From Dolomedes plantarius (lineage: Eukaryota > Arthropoda > Arachnida > Araneae > Dolomedidae): DNA of 64,000 nucleotides. The notes under the pieces were generated by a model that ran no database searches, was not told the origin of the DNA, and was given only the letters and a program-made list of their open reading frames with translations. Position 1 is the stretch's first letter. Every line of letters starts with the position of its first letter. The DNA is taken from positions 236,659,622 to 236,723,621 of the forward strand of contig OU015490.1 of NCBI GenBank assembly GCA_907164885.2, written 5' to 3'. A program made the translations under genes and the position numbers. Positions 20,299 to 31,475 of this stretch are shown here, one piece after another.

Positions 20299-22996
20299 GG
20301 GGGAGATCATCTTTGCATGCACAAAAATACACTGATTTTATAACCAAGCTTAATGTGTTGTTAAACAGTTAATTTGTAATTAATTTGAACCAATTTTTAA
20401 AGGTGAATTGTACAAAGTTTTATCTATTAGAAAAAAACAGAATTGTTGGGAGATTATTATAAAATATTTTAAGAAAAAAATGTTTTATGAATAGTGAATC
20501 TTAGATCAATGCAATGTGCAGAGTATTTTTTAAAACTAAAAGAGATTTATATTAAATTATTTGTATATATTTTATCCATTATAATTTAATCTGCACCTAA
20601 AATAGTTACCATATTTCGCAAAAAAATATTTTTTTCAGGCAAATGTATTGTAATGTACAAAAAAGTATAAGTTTTTAAAAAAATTTCTGCAAAAAAATAC
20701 CTTAATTTAGGTAGAAATTGTAGAAATATGCAAGATATACATGTATACAAAAAATTTTAGCAATTTGTGATGATTAGTTTTGACATAACATTAATTTAAT
20801 TCAAAATGTTGTCAACTTTTTTCTAATTCCACGCATGCATTTTATATGCAAACAAGAAAATAAAAATTCTCAACTCTGTGCTAAAGGTAAAAAATTAAGA
20901 AAACAGTCTAAATTATAAATCATATTTATTATTAAATTTAAGCTTTTATTTTATATTACTTTTGAATTGAATATCAATAAATAATGTTATAAATATCTGT
21001 AAAATCTGTCATGTATAATTTTTTGTTCAAATTTATCTATAGTAAATTGTATATCAAGCATTAATTTTTTATTTTATAATAATGTATTAATACTGTATGT
21101 TGTTAGTTTCAATTCTTTATAATTATGAAATACTTTTCTTATACTCAACATATTTTGTGGTTATGGCAAATTTAATACACGTCTGAGCTAAAGCCATCAT
21201 TATTTTTCTAAATTGTTCACAGAAATAAAATATTTCCACTATGAAAACTTCATAAAACTGGTGTATATGTTGAAACCTTAATATAGAATTTAATTACTGT
21301 TAAGTTAGTTTTGATAAGTAAATAAGTTTTCGTTGTATGATAAAAAATGTTGTCACTATAAATGCTTATGCAAAATCTGTTGTGTATAAGTAAAAAAAAA
21401 ATTAATATTTTCCGATCTTTTTACTGTGAGTACAATAAAACCCATACTTTGTGCAACTAGCTCGCTCTAGAAAATAATGGATCATTATTTACTCATTTCC
21501 CTTAAGGGGAGTGGTCACTTTTACGTACCTTTAAAAGTATCATTTTTAGACCTATGTTCGATTGTATGTACTACTCATGATTTTTGCTTGATTTACATGA
21601 AATTTATTGAGTAACTGCCTATAATATTGTTTATTATAGATGCAATTTTTCAAGGTAATTAATAAAAATGACTTTTTATGCATAAAAAGTGAATATATAT
21701 ATTTTTTTTAAATCGAGCAGTTTGCAGTCAATTACTGTGCGCATTCTGTCGAAATAAATTATTAAGGTACATTAATAATTTTTAACTATATGTGATTACA
21801 ATACTTCAGGCAACAATATAAAGAAACATTATTCTAATATATATTAAAACATTTTAGTACGTGCTATTTTTAATTAGAAATTTCAAAAATGACTGAGTAA
21901 AAGCTTATAAAAAATTCTTTAAAAAATTTAAATATATTAAGGTTAAAAAATTTTGGTGGATTTTGTTGTCTAAAGTGTTGTAATCACATATAGTAAGCAA
22001 TTATTAATGTAACTTAATAATTTATTTTGATAGAATGCGCACAGTAGTTGACTGCAAAATGCTCGATTTAAAAAAATATTCACTTTTTATGCATAAAAAA
22101 TTATTTTATTTTTTTATTAATTACCTTGAAATATTGCATATATAATAAATAGTATTATAGGCAGTTACTCAAAAAATTTCTTGTAAATCAAGCAAAAATC
22201 ATGAGTAGTACATACAATCCAGCATAGGTCTAAAAATGATACTTTTAAAGGTACGTAAATGTGACCACTCCCCTTTTAAGGAGGGAGATCACCTTAAACC
22301 TTCAAAAAACTCAATGTTTTATTATGATTTAATTTTGAAGAATGGAATATAAGGAATCTTATGAAAAAAAATTTAAGTCGATACTACAATTAGAACCAAA
22401 TTTATGGCCAAATGTATAAAGCTAATAGTAAAGTAATTTATAGAAAATTTAAACTATAAATTGCTTTTTCTAAAAACTGTTATTTTGAAAGTTGTGCGCA
22501 CTATTTCTTCAAAACTAATCATCACAAATTGCTAAAATTTTTTGTATACATGTATATCTTGCATGTTTCTACAATTTCTACCTAAATTAAGGTATTTTTT
22601 TGCAGAAATTTTTTTTAAAATTTATATTTTTTTGTACATTACAATACATTTGCCTGAAAAAAATATTTTTATGCGAAATATGGTAACTATTTTAGGTGCA
22701 GATTAAATTATAACCTATGGATAAAATATATACAAATAATTTAATATAAATCTCTTTTAGTTTTAAAAAATACTCTGCACATTGCATTGATCTAAGATTC
22801 ACTATTCATAAAAGATTTTTTTCTTTAAATATTTTATAATAATCTCCCAACAATTCTGTTTTTTTTCTAATAGATAAAACTTTGTACAATTCACCTTTAA
22901 AAATTGGTTCAAATTAATTACAAATTAACTTTAACAACACATTAAGCTTCGTAGTAAAATCAGTGTATTTTTGTGCATGCAAAGGTGATCTCCCCC
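20299..22996. mobile_element. TTAA-flanked long-inverted-repeat element
   Basis: The sequence starts GGGGGAGATCATCTTTGC and ends with its inverted counterpart GCAAAGGTGATCTCCCCC; TTAA abuts each end (20295-20298, 22997-23000). TTAA targets are used by piggyBac and Kolobok transposases; no transposase is present. A third similar end, TTAAGGAGGGAGATCACC, faces right at 22276. The similarity of the arms extends past both TTAA sites, so the boundaries are uncertain. Confidence 0.55.
21506..22275. mobile_element. Inner TTAA-flanked hairpin element (MITE)
   Basis: Inverted repeats of about 300 bp start GGGGAGTGGTCAC at 21506 and end GTGACCACTCCCCTT at 22275, around a ~155-bp spacer. TTAA lies at 21502-21505 and 22276-22279. 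Both arms include ACGTACCTTTAAAAGTATCA and GTACTACTCATGATTTTTGC. It is non-coding and was inserted into the spacer of the larger palindrome. Confidence 0.82.
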
Positions 22997-23339
22997 TTAA
23001 GAATTTAAATGAAGTTTAGCAAAAAAGGCAGTTCAAATAAACATTTTGAATGAAGATAAACAATTGTTAAGTTGAATAAATAAATTCATATTAAAAATGT
23101 ACTTTAAAAAAAAAAATTTCTTTTGAAAAATACGAAAAATTCATATTAAAGCGTATGGTTTCCGTGTTATAGCGGCAACAGATCAGGCGCGCGCGCCATC
23201 TGCCGGTGAGCGACCATAATCGGTCCACTTTTCGAGGAATTCCCCATTGAAGCTTACCCTCCTTCTGTAGCTTCATGGTTCAATCTAATGAAAATGTCAA
23301 ATCATCATTTCAACACGGGCATTACAGTTCTCTTTAGGG

Positions 23340-23479
23340 CAGTGATTCTCGCCTTCTTTTCTGTGTAAGCTCCGCCCTTTGGACGAACATCAGACACTAA
23401 CCAAACCCCACCTTTCACCCTTAATATCACTCACTCACGCGTCCCCAGCGCGGCACGCCTCTCAGGTGGAGAATCACTG
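23340..23479. mobile_element. 140-bp hAT MITE with perfect target duplication
   Basis: Ends are CAGTGATTCTC and GAGAATCACTG. The 8-bp duplication CTTTAGGG is perfect (23332-23339, 23480-23487). Non-coding. Confidence 0.93.
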
Positions 23480-23487
23480 CTTTAGGG

Positions 23488-25848
23488 AATTTTTATCTGA
23501 TTGATGATGATATAAAAATGTCATTAAAGTTATGCTGTATTTTATAATATGATTAGTTTTAAAATCTATATTGTATTTTAGAGCTTAACTTCATACTAAA
23601 TAATAAATGATTTGTTATGTAACGTTTTTGCATCTTAAAAAAAAAAAAAAAAATGGAAAAAATGGAAAATAATCGCATTTTTCTAAATCGTTTTGGATAC
23701 TTAAATCCCTAAGCATTCAAACTGACGTCTTTTATTAACACCTAAAATTTAAGTTTTGCATGACGTTCTTCTAATACATAACTTGAATGAGCAATGAAGA
23801 TATTAAGAAAAATTTTCAATGACACCAATAATTGCTCATAGATTATAATTGGTCAGATTATTACCTAATAGAGAAATTTTTGCCTTCGTAACAATGTGAA
23901 AATTTAACGAGACCCACCCATTACTGATTTAAAATTTCACATGAAAAGAAAACAATACGCTGCGACAAGGGGTGAAGGAGATTAAAAAACTTGTACATCC
24001 GTAAATCAATAAAGGCACTGAAGTTTCAACTGACATTCATAACAACGTGTATCACGAGGAAAAGTCTTTGCAACAGAGAAAAGAACCCTATGGCAATTCA
24101 GTACGTATCTGGATTCTAGTAATACGAAATATAGAATATGATTATCTTTCTTTGTTATCATTGCAACGGATCATTTGTTCATAAAACACGTCACTGACAA
24201 CGTGATCTTAGTGTCAACACTAGCATGTAGAAAAAGGGGCACACTTGAGGCCCCGTAAAAATATCAGATACATTTAAAATAACCATTATAGGAATCGCTC
24301 AGTTACAAGTGTTTCAATTATTTGAATCAATCGTTTATTCTCAGTTCTAATAGGAACTTTAATTATAGGTTTACTAGACCTTCACAGTACCAAATCTGTA
24401 CGTTTGGCATCGTCAACTTTTATTCTCAATACCGCAGTCGTGAGTAATACTGCGTTTCATGAAGAGTATTAAAATATGTGTTTGTAAGTAATCTTGGACG
24501 AAAAAAATTTTATAAAAAAAAACTAGATTTAAAATGTGGTATGCAATATTAAATTTAATTATCAATTGTCTTGTACTTTTAAGAGAGTTTAACATGAATT
24601 TATTTTCGCGAGATATTCATGTTTTAAACAGGAAAAGCAGTCAAAGAAAAAGGGAAGCTTATTTAGATGAAACGGGTTGTCATCTTAAATCGTATTCAAG
24701 CTCTGATTACATTACCTACTTTCATAGAATGAACAAAACTCAACTCAATAATAATCACTGACTGAACTCAATAATATATCACCTTTTTTAAGAGGCACTG
24801 AGTGTATGATTGCAAATTATTTTCAAAAGCTGCTTCCTGTTCGGCCGTATCTTATACATAATGACGGAGGTTAATTTTTTTCATCAATTTACAAGAACTT
24901 TAGGGTTATTTTTTTACATTTTTCATTTTATAGATTTACGTTATATTCATTACCTGCTAAGATGGTTTTTCCAGTTTCAGTGCACTTCAAATATATTTAC
25001 TTCATTGTCTTTTAATGTGCATGAGTATCTCAGAAGGAATTTTTTTCAAACTATTCGAAATATATTTTCTGAGTCTCTGGTATTCTACTTCGGGAAATGA
25101 AAAATCTGAATGCGTAAAAACATTTAAAAATAGGCCATCATCACTTAAAAATAAATATAAAATACGGAAAGATAAAATATGTCTAAAATAACAGATAAAG
25201 AGAAAAAATGCAAAATGATTATTGTAAAGTTCTTGGGGGAAGGTACAAAACAAATGGGAGGAGTTTTAGAATAAAATTTAGTTAGCAGTATAGGAGAAAT
25301 GATGTTAGCTCTTAAAATGATACCCACAAGGGCGTTTACGATTAACACGAAGGGAGAAGTCCTAATGAGGGTTAGACTCATAAAAACTGAGAGGCGTTCT
25401 TGTGGGCCTCATGTAAAATATATAATACATTTAATGTTTATATGTTAGAAAATTTTCAGATAGTCACGCTGCACGTCACGTAACAGTCCTGAACTTGATA
25501 AAAGACGTTTTCTGAGAAAAGTTATAGAATAGAAAGTTAGTGTGCTTTGAAAGAAGTTAATTTTAATTGTACGGCAGTGAATTGTACGGAAAAGTAAATG
25601 ACGTCAGACGGCACGCAATATGGCAAAGCTACTGCAGATAGCCAAAGGAAGCAAAGTGTCGCGGTTCATTGTAGCCACACGTTTGCATAAAGGTGGCCTA
25701 TTCGCCCGACCGTGCAGTCCTCTCCTTTCCAAATTTGCCCTCTTGCTATTTTTAGCTTCCCTTTCGAAGCTGTACAATTATCTCGACAAAGTTGTATGAC
25801 CCCGAAAAGGACCTTTTTTTTCATTACTTCCTCGACTTTACGTGTATA
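23488..25848. other. Gene-free stretch; possible promoter-like segment 25540-25800
   Basis: AT-rich with short frames (24534-24761, 24810-25100) of no recognisable domain. A poly(A) run lies at 23638-23653. From about 25560 base composition rises and a palindromic CRE-type TGACGTCA occurs at 25599-25606, followed by mixed-composition DNA up to the copia insertion. It might be an interrupted promoter or first exon, or an older element; no splice or coding evidence supports a gene. Confidence 0.35.
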
Positions 25849-25853
25849 TTTCT

Positions 25854-26005
25854 TGTTGTGTCTGACACGTTCAAGGATTATATTCCAACTGACTTTTATT
25901 TACAGGAAAAATGCATTTACATACAAAAAGGACAAATACAGACACTTAGCACCATCTGTTGTGAAAAGTTAAAAACACTCTGTAGCATTTAAATACATAT
26001 CAACA
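25854..26005 (-). repeat. copia 3' LTR
   Basis: 152 bp, TGTTG...CAACA. It differs from the other LTR at about 8 positions (~5%), indicating an insertion considerably older than that of the BEL element nested inside. Confidence 0.93.
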
Positions 26006-26056
26006 CTCTCCCCCTGCGAAAAGAGGTTTTAACTTTTCTGAACATTCACAGCACAT

Positions 26057-26600
26057 TTACACTAAACATATATTCCTCAATGAAAATAACAATTTATCAA
26101 ATGTTACAGCATTGGTTAAAAAATCAGAAATCATCTCATTAATATCCACATATTTAGTCTTTATATTATTATATTCAATCAGATCTTTACCAAAATGGAA
26201 TTTCAGATTCACATGTCTAGTTTTATTTGATGACTTACCACTATTTAACCAATTGATGGCTGATTGACTATCACTATATAAGACTACAGGTCTCATAACA
26301 AAATATTCACATTTTAATTCAGTTAACATGTTTAGAGTCCAAGTTAAATCTCTTGCAACATCGGCAATAGCTAGCAGTTCTGCTTCACATGTGGATATTC
26401 CAACACATTTTTGTTTCCTACTTTTCCACGTAAGAATTGAATTACCAATCATTATAACACAACCTCAAAATGATTTGCCTCCCTCACCATTTCCCCAACT
26501 GGCATCTGCGTAACAATTTAAAAATCCATTTTCTCTGTCATAAAACAAAACTTTAATTTTTATTGCGTTTAAATACTTCAAAACTCTTTTAGCTAATGTA
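26057..26600 (-). pseudogene. copia RNase H (C-terminal end of pol)
   Basis: The minus frame includes ADASWG (in the part shared with 27976-28215), MIGNSILTWKSRKQKCVGIS, CEAELLAIADVARDLTWTLN, VVLYSDSQSAINWLNSG and KTRHVNLKFHFGKDL. This is the copia RNase H: Asp in ADA-SWG, Glu in CEAE, Asp in YSDSQ, and the conserved RHVxL(K)FHF segment near the end. A stop interrupts the start of the domain near 26513. Lies at the 3' end of the element, next to the polypurine tract. Confidence 0.88.
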
Positions 26601-26905
26601 TAATGTCTTTTTTCAGGTCTTTTATTAAATTGTAATAAATAGCTAGTATAGTGACAAAAGCGAGATCTGGGCGAGTTCTATTAGCCAAATATAAAATCTC
26701 ACCTATAATTTCCTAATACTCAGTTTGATTGACTAAATCATCTGTGGGATTAAAAGATCTATCTTCACCTTTAGCTTTGGTGTACAGTTTTCCAATCCAT
26801 ATTTATTTATCAAAGATTGAATGTAATGCGTTTGTGATAAACCAATACCATTTTCATTTTGTAGAACTTCTATGGCTAAAAATTTGGAATTTTCTGTAGT
26901 TTCAT

Positions 26906-27352
26906 TTAATTAAAAGGTTCTCTAAGCTTAAGTATTATCTCCTCACACAATTTAGAATTATTTGAAAATATTGCCAAATCATCTACATAAATACAAATTG
27001 CGAAAAAATCAGTTTCATTAATTGTAATAAAAACACAATTTTCAGATGCTAGCTGGTTGAGGCCAATCCTTTTCAGTTCATTTTTAAGTTTAATATTCCA
27101 ATTTCTACCAGATTGTGGTAAATCATATAAGGTACGGTTTAATTTACATACATTGTACTTACCAAATTGTTCTTCATAACCTGGTGGCATTTCCATGTAA
27201 ACAGTTTCTTCAATATCTCCATACGAGTAATCTGTCTTGACATCAAAAAATCTTACAGATAAATTTAATTTTGCAGCTAATGATATCAATAATCTAAATG
27301 ATTCAATATTTACAACAGGGGAAAAATATTCTGAATAATCTTTATTTTTTAT
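26906..27352 (-). pseudogene. copia reverse transcriptase, C-terminal part
   Basis: Reads KDYSEYFSPVVNIESFRLL, LSVRFFDVKTDYSYGDIEE, VYMEMPPGYEEQFG, CKLNRTLYDLPQSGRNWN and FFAICIYVDDLAIFS. The polymerase motifs are present: the first catalytic Asp (FDVKTDYSYG; usually DVKTAFL, so the usual Ala-Phe is altered), MPPG, LYGLxQSxRxW (here LYDLPQSGRNW) and the YVDD active site. The upstream part of the domain lies on the far side of the piggyBac insertion, at 36266. Confidence 0.9.
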
Positions 27353-27841
27353 TAACCCTAGCGTCAATGACCGGGTACCCGGGTAACTTTTTGCGATTGT
27401 TATCGTAATTTTGATCATTTCTAATTAAGCCTTGGTAAAATCGCTTTTAATCCTCGTTATTTACATAAATCTGAACTAGACATATAATTGTAAAGTTTTA
27501 GGAAATATAATATTGTTGGTATCTTTTTGCATTAAACTTTCTTATACCATTACTCAATATCCAGGAACCCGGGTACCCATTATTGACTCTTGTCTATAAG
27601 CAAAATTTCATGATTATTTTTACAAAAAATATAATCAAACATAATAATAATTATTTATTATTATTAATAGTAGTATTTATTATTAGTAGTAGTAGCATTT
27701 ATTATTGTTATTGGTTGTATTTAGTACTATTATTATTATCACGACAAATATAGTTCTTGAAAAAAACGACGTTTCAGCACATATTATTATTTATTATTAT
27801 TATTATCATCATCATGACAAATATAATTATAGAAGAAAATT

Positions 27842-27975
27842 ACATTTCAGTACATGCTTTAGATTGGCATATTGAGATTGAAAGCTCATCACCAACTGGT
27901 TTTCCACAACTTTTGCATGATTTTCTCATTTTTCTCCGAAGTTTATTAGGAGCAGAAACACACGCAGAAACACTG
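27842..27975 (-). pseudogene. piggyBac transposase C-terminal cysteine-rich end
   Basis: The frame reads VSAPNKLRRKMRKSCKSCG, KPVGDELSISICQSKACTEM and stops at about 27842. This basic stretch followed by C-x2-C ... C-x4-C is the C-terminal cross-brace zinc finger expected at the end of piggyBac transposases. Together with 34467-35970 it completes the domain order, proving that the copia fragment and BEL element lie inside the coding region. Confidence 0.75.
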
Positions 27976-28215
27976 ACTTGTTTCCTACTTTTCCACGTAA
28001 GAATTGAATTACCAATCATTATAACACAACCTGAAAATGATTTGTCTCCCTCACCATTTCCCCAACTGGCATCTGCGCAACAATTTAAAAATCCATTTTC
28101 TCTGTCATAAAACAAAACTTTAATTTTTATTGCGTTTAAATACTTCAAAACTCTTTTAGCTAATGTATAATGTCTTTTATTAAATTGTAATAAATAGCTA
28201 GTATAGTGACAAATG
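27976..28215 (-). repeat. Copied copia RNase H fragment inside piggyBac
   Basis: About 240 bp match 26408-26668 of the host copia element in the same orientation, differing at only about four bases plus a 12-base deletion between two GTCTTTT repeats. It has no LTR, poly(A) or target duplication. Left junction ...TGTTTCCTAC; right junction ...GCGAGATCT. It replaces or interrupts the piggyBac C-terminal coding region between FSGT-like text and VSAPNKL. Confidence 0.92.
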
Positions 28216-28292
28216 CGAGATCTTCCAGTTGAATCACGTGCCTGAAAAATGTGTGGTAGTACTGGAGCTGGACGGCATCGCAGGCAGAGATA

Positions 28293-28531
28293 TGTTGCGG
28301 ATTCTCCCTTTGACCGCGAGAGGGTGCTGTGTGAGCACCGCGCGATATGTATGTTTTCGACTTTCCGCCAGTCTGTGGCAGGCGATTGGAAATGCAGTTT
28401 TGTAAGGATTGGGGTTGCCTAATAATTAACACCCTCAGTTTATAAAACTTGTAGATATGTAAATAGTTATGAAATAAACTTAATTTAATGTTAAGGGCTT
28501 ATTAATGGATCACTGAAGCATCATTGCAAAA
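28293..28531 (+). repeat. BEL 5' LTR
   Basis: 239 bp; contains a TATGTAAATAG/AAATAAAC region near 28455-28475 that can serve as poly(A) signal. The primer-site region CTGGTGCATCTAGG follows directly. One base (A at the ATC-A-TTG site) differs from the 3' LTR. Confidence 0.95.
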
Positions 28532-28661
28532 CTGGTGCATCTAGGCCGACAAGAAGAAGATATAGAAATTAAAATGTTTTGGTTCCGGATCATGCTTGGG
28601 CTCGAACAGGAATAACGGTAAGAGTTTTGTTAAAAAATAGATTTGATACTTTTGTGCAGTC

Positions 28662-31463
28662 TTGGGTACATGTACTATGTATGATATAGAAATGGCTGAA
28701 AACTTTCAACGATTAAAAACTAAACGAACGGCTTTAAGAACTGTAGTTTCAAAATTGTTAAAGAAAATTGAGGAAAGTATAGCATCGGGAAATAAAGATG
28801 ACTTGAAGGAGTCATATGACTTGTTATTAGAAAAAAGGGTTAATTTAAAAGAACTAGATGAAAGAATTCACGAGTCAATTGATTTAGAATCTCTGGAATC
28901 GGATGTAGTTACATCCGAAGAATATCAGGAGAAATGTTCGCGAATAATTAAAAGAATGAGTTTAATATTGAATGATAATAAATCTTGTGAACCAAATGCC
29001 GCACAACAAATAAATATTTCTCAAGTTGCTCAGAGTTCGGTAAAGCTTCCAAAATTACTCTTAGAAAAGTATTCCGGTGATCCGACCAAATTCACGGATT
29101 TCTGGAACAATTTTGAAAACACTATACATACAAACGAAACTCTTAACAAGGTAGAAAAATTCGCATATCTGAAAACGTTACTTGTAGGTCCAGCTAGTAA
29201 TGTAGTAGCTGCTTTGGAATTAAATGAGAAAAATTATGATGAGAGTGTAAAGACACTCAAGGACAGATTTGGGAAAAGGGAATTAATAGTGAGCCAATTC
29301 ATGAGCAAACTGTTAAATTTAGAACCTGTAAGGAGTTCACGTAATGTTAAAGGTTTGAGAAAATTATATGATGAAATTGAAATTTCCGTTCGGAATTTGG
29401 AGGCACAGGACGTAACAAAAGGTTCATTCGGTCAGTTATTAATTCCTGTTTTGTTAAAATCAATCCCGGAGGACCTAGTGCTGGAATTCAATCGAAAGAA
29501 AAAATCTAATGAAGATATAAATGTCTCGGAGTTATTGCATTTCATAAAAACCGAAATTGAATGTCGCGAAGCGTCTAATTTTTTGACGCAAGAGCGAAAA
29601 CGTACCGTGCCTCCATGTTCTGAAAACACACAATTTGGCAATAAAAAATACTTTAGAAATGTACCCACGGCTGCCAGTTTTAATACTGTTGATAATCGAG
29701 CATGCATCTTCTGTAATAAATTCCACGATTCGTTTTCATGCGAAAAAAGTGTCAAAGAGAAACTGTATAAATTACGCGATGAAAATCGTTGTTTCGTTTG
29801 TTTTAAAAAATTTCACTTAAGTAGGGCTTGTAAAAATAGAAGAAATTGTACGAAATGCGGATTCAAATCGCATCACGAATCTATATGTACTAATCTTCAA
29901 AATCGAAACAGAACGCAATGGGTTTCGAAGGAGAAAAAAGAGTCACCTGAAATTAAACAAAGCGAAAATATATTGTCTGACAACGCGCGAGAAAACATCC
30001 CAGATGAGCAAACTCTTTTAGTATCAAATAATGTTTCAAGTAATACTTTATTACAAACCTGTTCGGTTTTGGCCTATTCTAATGGCAAATCAGAAGTAAC
30101 CAATTTAATTTTAGACAGCGGTTCATCTCGGAGTTTTATACATATTAGCCTAGTTAAAAAACTTGGATTAAAAATTATAGGAGAAGAAAAACTCTCACTT
30201 TTTTGTTTTGGTATGAAAAATGCTTCCCCTAAGACTTTCCCAGTTGTGGAATTTTTTGTTTCCGATAAACAGAAAAGGAAGAAAATGAAAGTAACGTGTT
30301 TAGTGAGTGACGTAATCACAGCGGCGCCACTTAGCATTGCTTCGGGAAAAACATTTGAAATGATGAATAGTCTGGGATTGAGAATTGCTGACATGTGCGA
30401 TACTTCGGCCAACGTAGGGGTACTTATAGGCGTGGATTACTTTTGGCAGATAGTGGGGGAAAAAATAAATCTCACTAAGGGAATTTATGCGGTGTCAACT
30501 ATGTTTGGATATATACCAGTCGGGTTACAATTCAATGAAAACGGCGTAATTTCGCAGAATTGCGTACTTGTAAACACGACATCCTGTTTACGAGATTCTT
30601 TGAGAACACTTTGGAGTTTGGATTTGATGGGAATAAATGATGACGCGTCAATGTCTAATGAGAAAAAGGAACTGATTCAGCATTTTGAAAGGGGAATAAA
30701 GTTTAAAGAAAACAGATACTCGGTAAGTTTATTATGGAAATCGGATACAAATGAGTTAGAGAATAATTTCTCAGTGGCATTAAGGCGTTTTGAGAATCTT
30801 AAAAATAGATTAATTAGAAATCCAGAGATTTATCAACAATATAAAAACGTGATAGAAGAACAGTTAAAAGAGAATATAATTGAAGAATGTTCCCACGAAA
30901 TAACGGAATCGTCTTACTTTATGCCACACAGGGAGGTCATTAAACCCACCGAAACTACGCGGTGCAGAATTGTATATGATGCGAGCTCTTCTAGAGCTAA
31001 GGGCGTAAAATCATTAAACGAATTTCTTGATATTGGACCCAGTTTAAACCCACTTGTCCTAGACTTAATTTTAAAATTTCGAAAATTTGAAATTGCCTTT
31101 AACGGAGATATTGCTAAGGCCTTTTTAATGATAGAGATTTCGGAAAGGGACAGGGAGTTTTTGAAATTTCTTTGGTTCGGAGACAAGGAGCGAGATTATA
31201 AAATTTTGAGGTTTGCACGTCTCCCATTCGGTCTTTGTTGTAGTCCTGCGATTTTAGCAATGGTAATAAAATTTCATATTAAAAAATATAAAGACACGAA
31301 TCCCGAAACCTACACGATGTTAGAGTCTTCGATGTATGTAGATGATTTGTATTATGGTTGTGACACAATTGAAGATGCATGTAGGTTATCTTCAGACGCG
31401 GTTAACATTTTTAAAGATGCTGGGATGAATCTTAGGAAATTAAAATCTAATTCCGAAGAATAA
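28662..31463 (+). CDS. BEL/Pao polyprotein, 5' part: gag, protease, reverse transcriptase
   Basis: 933 codons. Residues 1-100 are a charged coiled-coil gag start (an alternative start is MAENFQ at 28692). Residues ~127-320 form the DUF1759 gag domain (KLPKLLLEKYSGDPTKFTDF). Residues ~347-405 hold zinc knuckles (CIFCNKFHDSFSC, CFVCFKKFHLSRAC, CTKCGFKSHHESIC). The aspartic protease begins ~481 (LILDSGSSRSFIH; DUF1758 type). The polymerase includes CRIVYDASS, FNGDIAKAFLMIEI, RLPFGLCCSPA and active site YVDD at ~890. It ends at TAA 31461-31463, in the middle of the polymerase-RNase H connection; the same frame reopens immediately, so this is a nonsense mutation rather than a natural end. Confidence 0.95.
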   Translation: MGTCTMYDIEMAENFQRLKTKRTALRTVVSKLLKKIEESIASGNKDDLKESYDLLLEKRVNLKELDERIHESIDLESLESDVVTSEEYQEKCSRIIKRMSLILNDNKSCEPNAAQQINISQVAQSSVKLPKLLLEKYSGDPTKFTDFWNNFENTIHTNETLNKVEKFAYLKTLLVGPASNVVAALELNEKNYDESVKTLKDRFGKRELIVSQFMSKLLNLEPVRSSRNVKGLRKLYDEIEISVRNLEAQDVTKGSFGQLLIPVLLKSIPEDLVLEFNRKKKSNEDINVSELLHFIKTEIECREASNFLTQERKRTVPPCSENTQFGNKKYFRNVPTAASFNTVDNRACIFCNKFHDSFSCEKSVKEKLYKLRDENRCFVCFKKFHLSRACKNRRNCTKCGFKSHHESICTNLQNRNRTQWVSKEKKESPEIKQSENILSDNARENIPDEQTLLVSNNVSSNTLLQTCSVLAYSNGKSEVTNLILDSGSSRSFIHISLVKKLGLKIIGEEKLSLFCFGMKNASPKTFPVVEFFVSDKQKRKKMKVTCLVSDVITAAPLSIASGKTFEMMNSLGLRIADMCDTSANVGVLIGVDYFWQIVGEKINLTKGIYAVSTMFGYIPVGLQFNENGVISQNCVLVNTTSCLRDSLRTLWSLDLMGINDDASMSNEKKELIQHFERGIKFKENRYSVSLLWKSDTNELENNFSVALRRFENLKNRLIRNPEIYQQYKNVIEEQLKENIIEECSHEITESSYFMPHREVIKPTETTRCRIVYDASSSRAKGVKSLNEFLDIGPSLNPLVLDLILKFRKFEIAFNGDIAKAFLMIEISERDREFLKFLWFGDKERDYKILRFARLPFGLCCSPAILAMVIKFHIKKYKDTNPETYTMLESSMYVDDLYYGCDTIEDACRLSSDAVNIFKDAGMNLRKLKSNSEE

Positions 31464-31475
31464 ACTTCATTTTGG

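Larger units (their letters stand above)
19987..23287. repeat. 3.26-kb nested palindrome
   Basis: Two arms of about 770 bp (20026-20795 and 22512-23283) are inverted copies of each other at roughly 90-95% identity by eye; the outer 100 bp are more diverged. Landmarks mirrored in both arms include GGCGCGCGCGCC, TGCCGCTATAACACGG, TTAAGGGGGAGATCA, and CTGCACCTAAAATAGTTACC. Between the arms sits a second inverted pair (21506-21813 and 21968-22275). The arms code for nothing convincing; the short frames across the GCGCGCGCG region are shared because the DNA is duplicated. Confidence 0.9.

Noticed and set aside
24534..25381. Cluster of frames on both strands as host exons
   Set aside because: Low-complexity Phe/Ile/Tyr-rich products on both strands of AT-rich DNA, without splice-site or domain support.
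29432..29755. Antisense frames within the BEL coding region (also 30074, 30914, 32591, 33242)
   Set aside because: Shadows of the sense polyprotein frame.
31461..31463. Programmed stop-codon readthrough in the BEL polyprotein
   Set aside because: Natural recoding sites lie between gag and pol, not inside the polymerase, and no knot or context supports it; a nonsense mutation is simpler.
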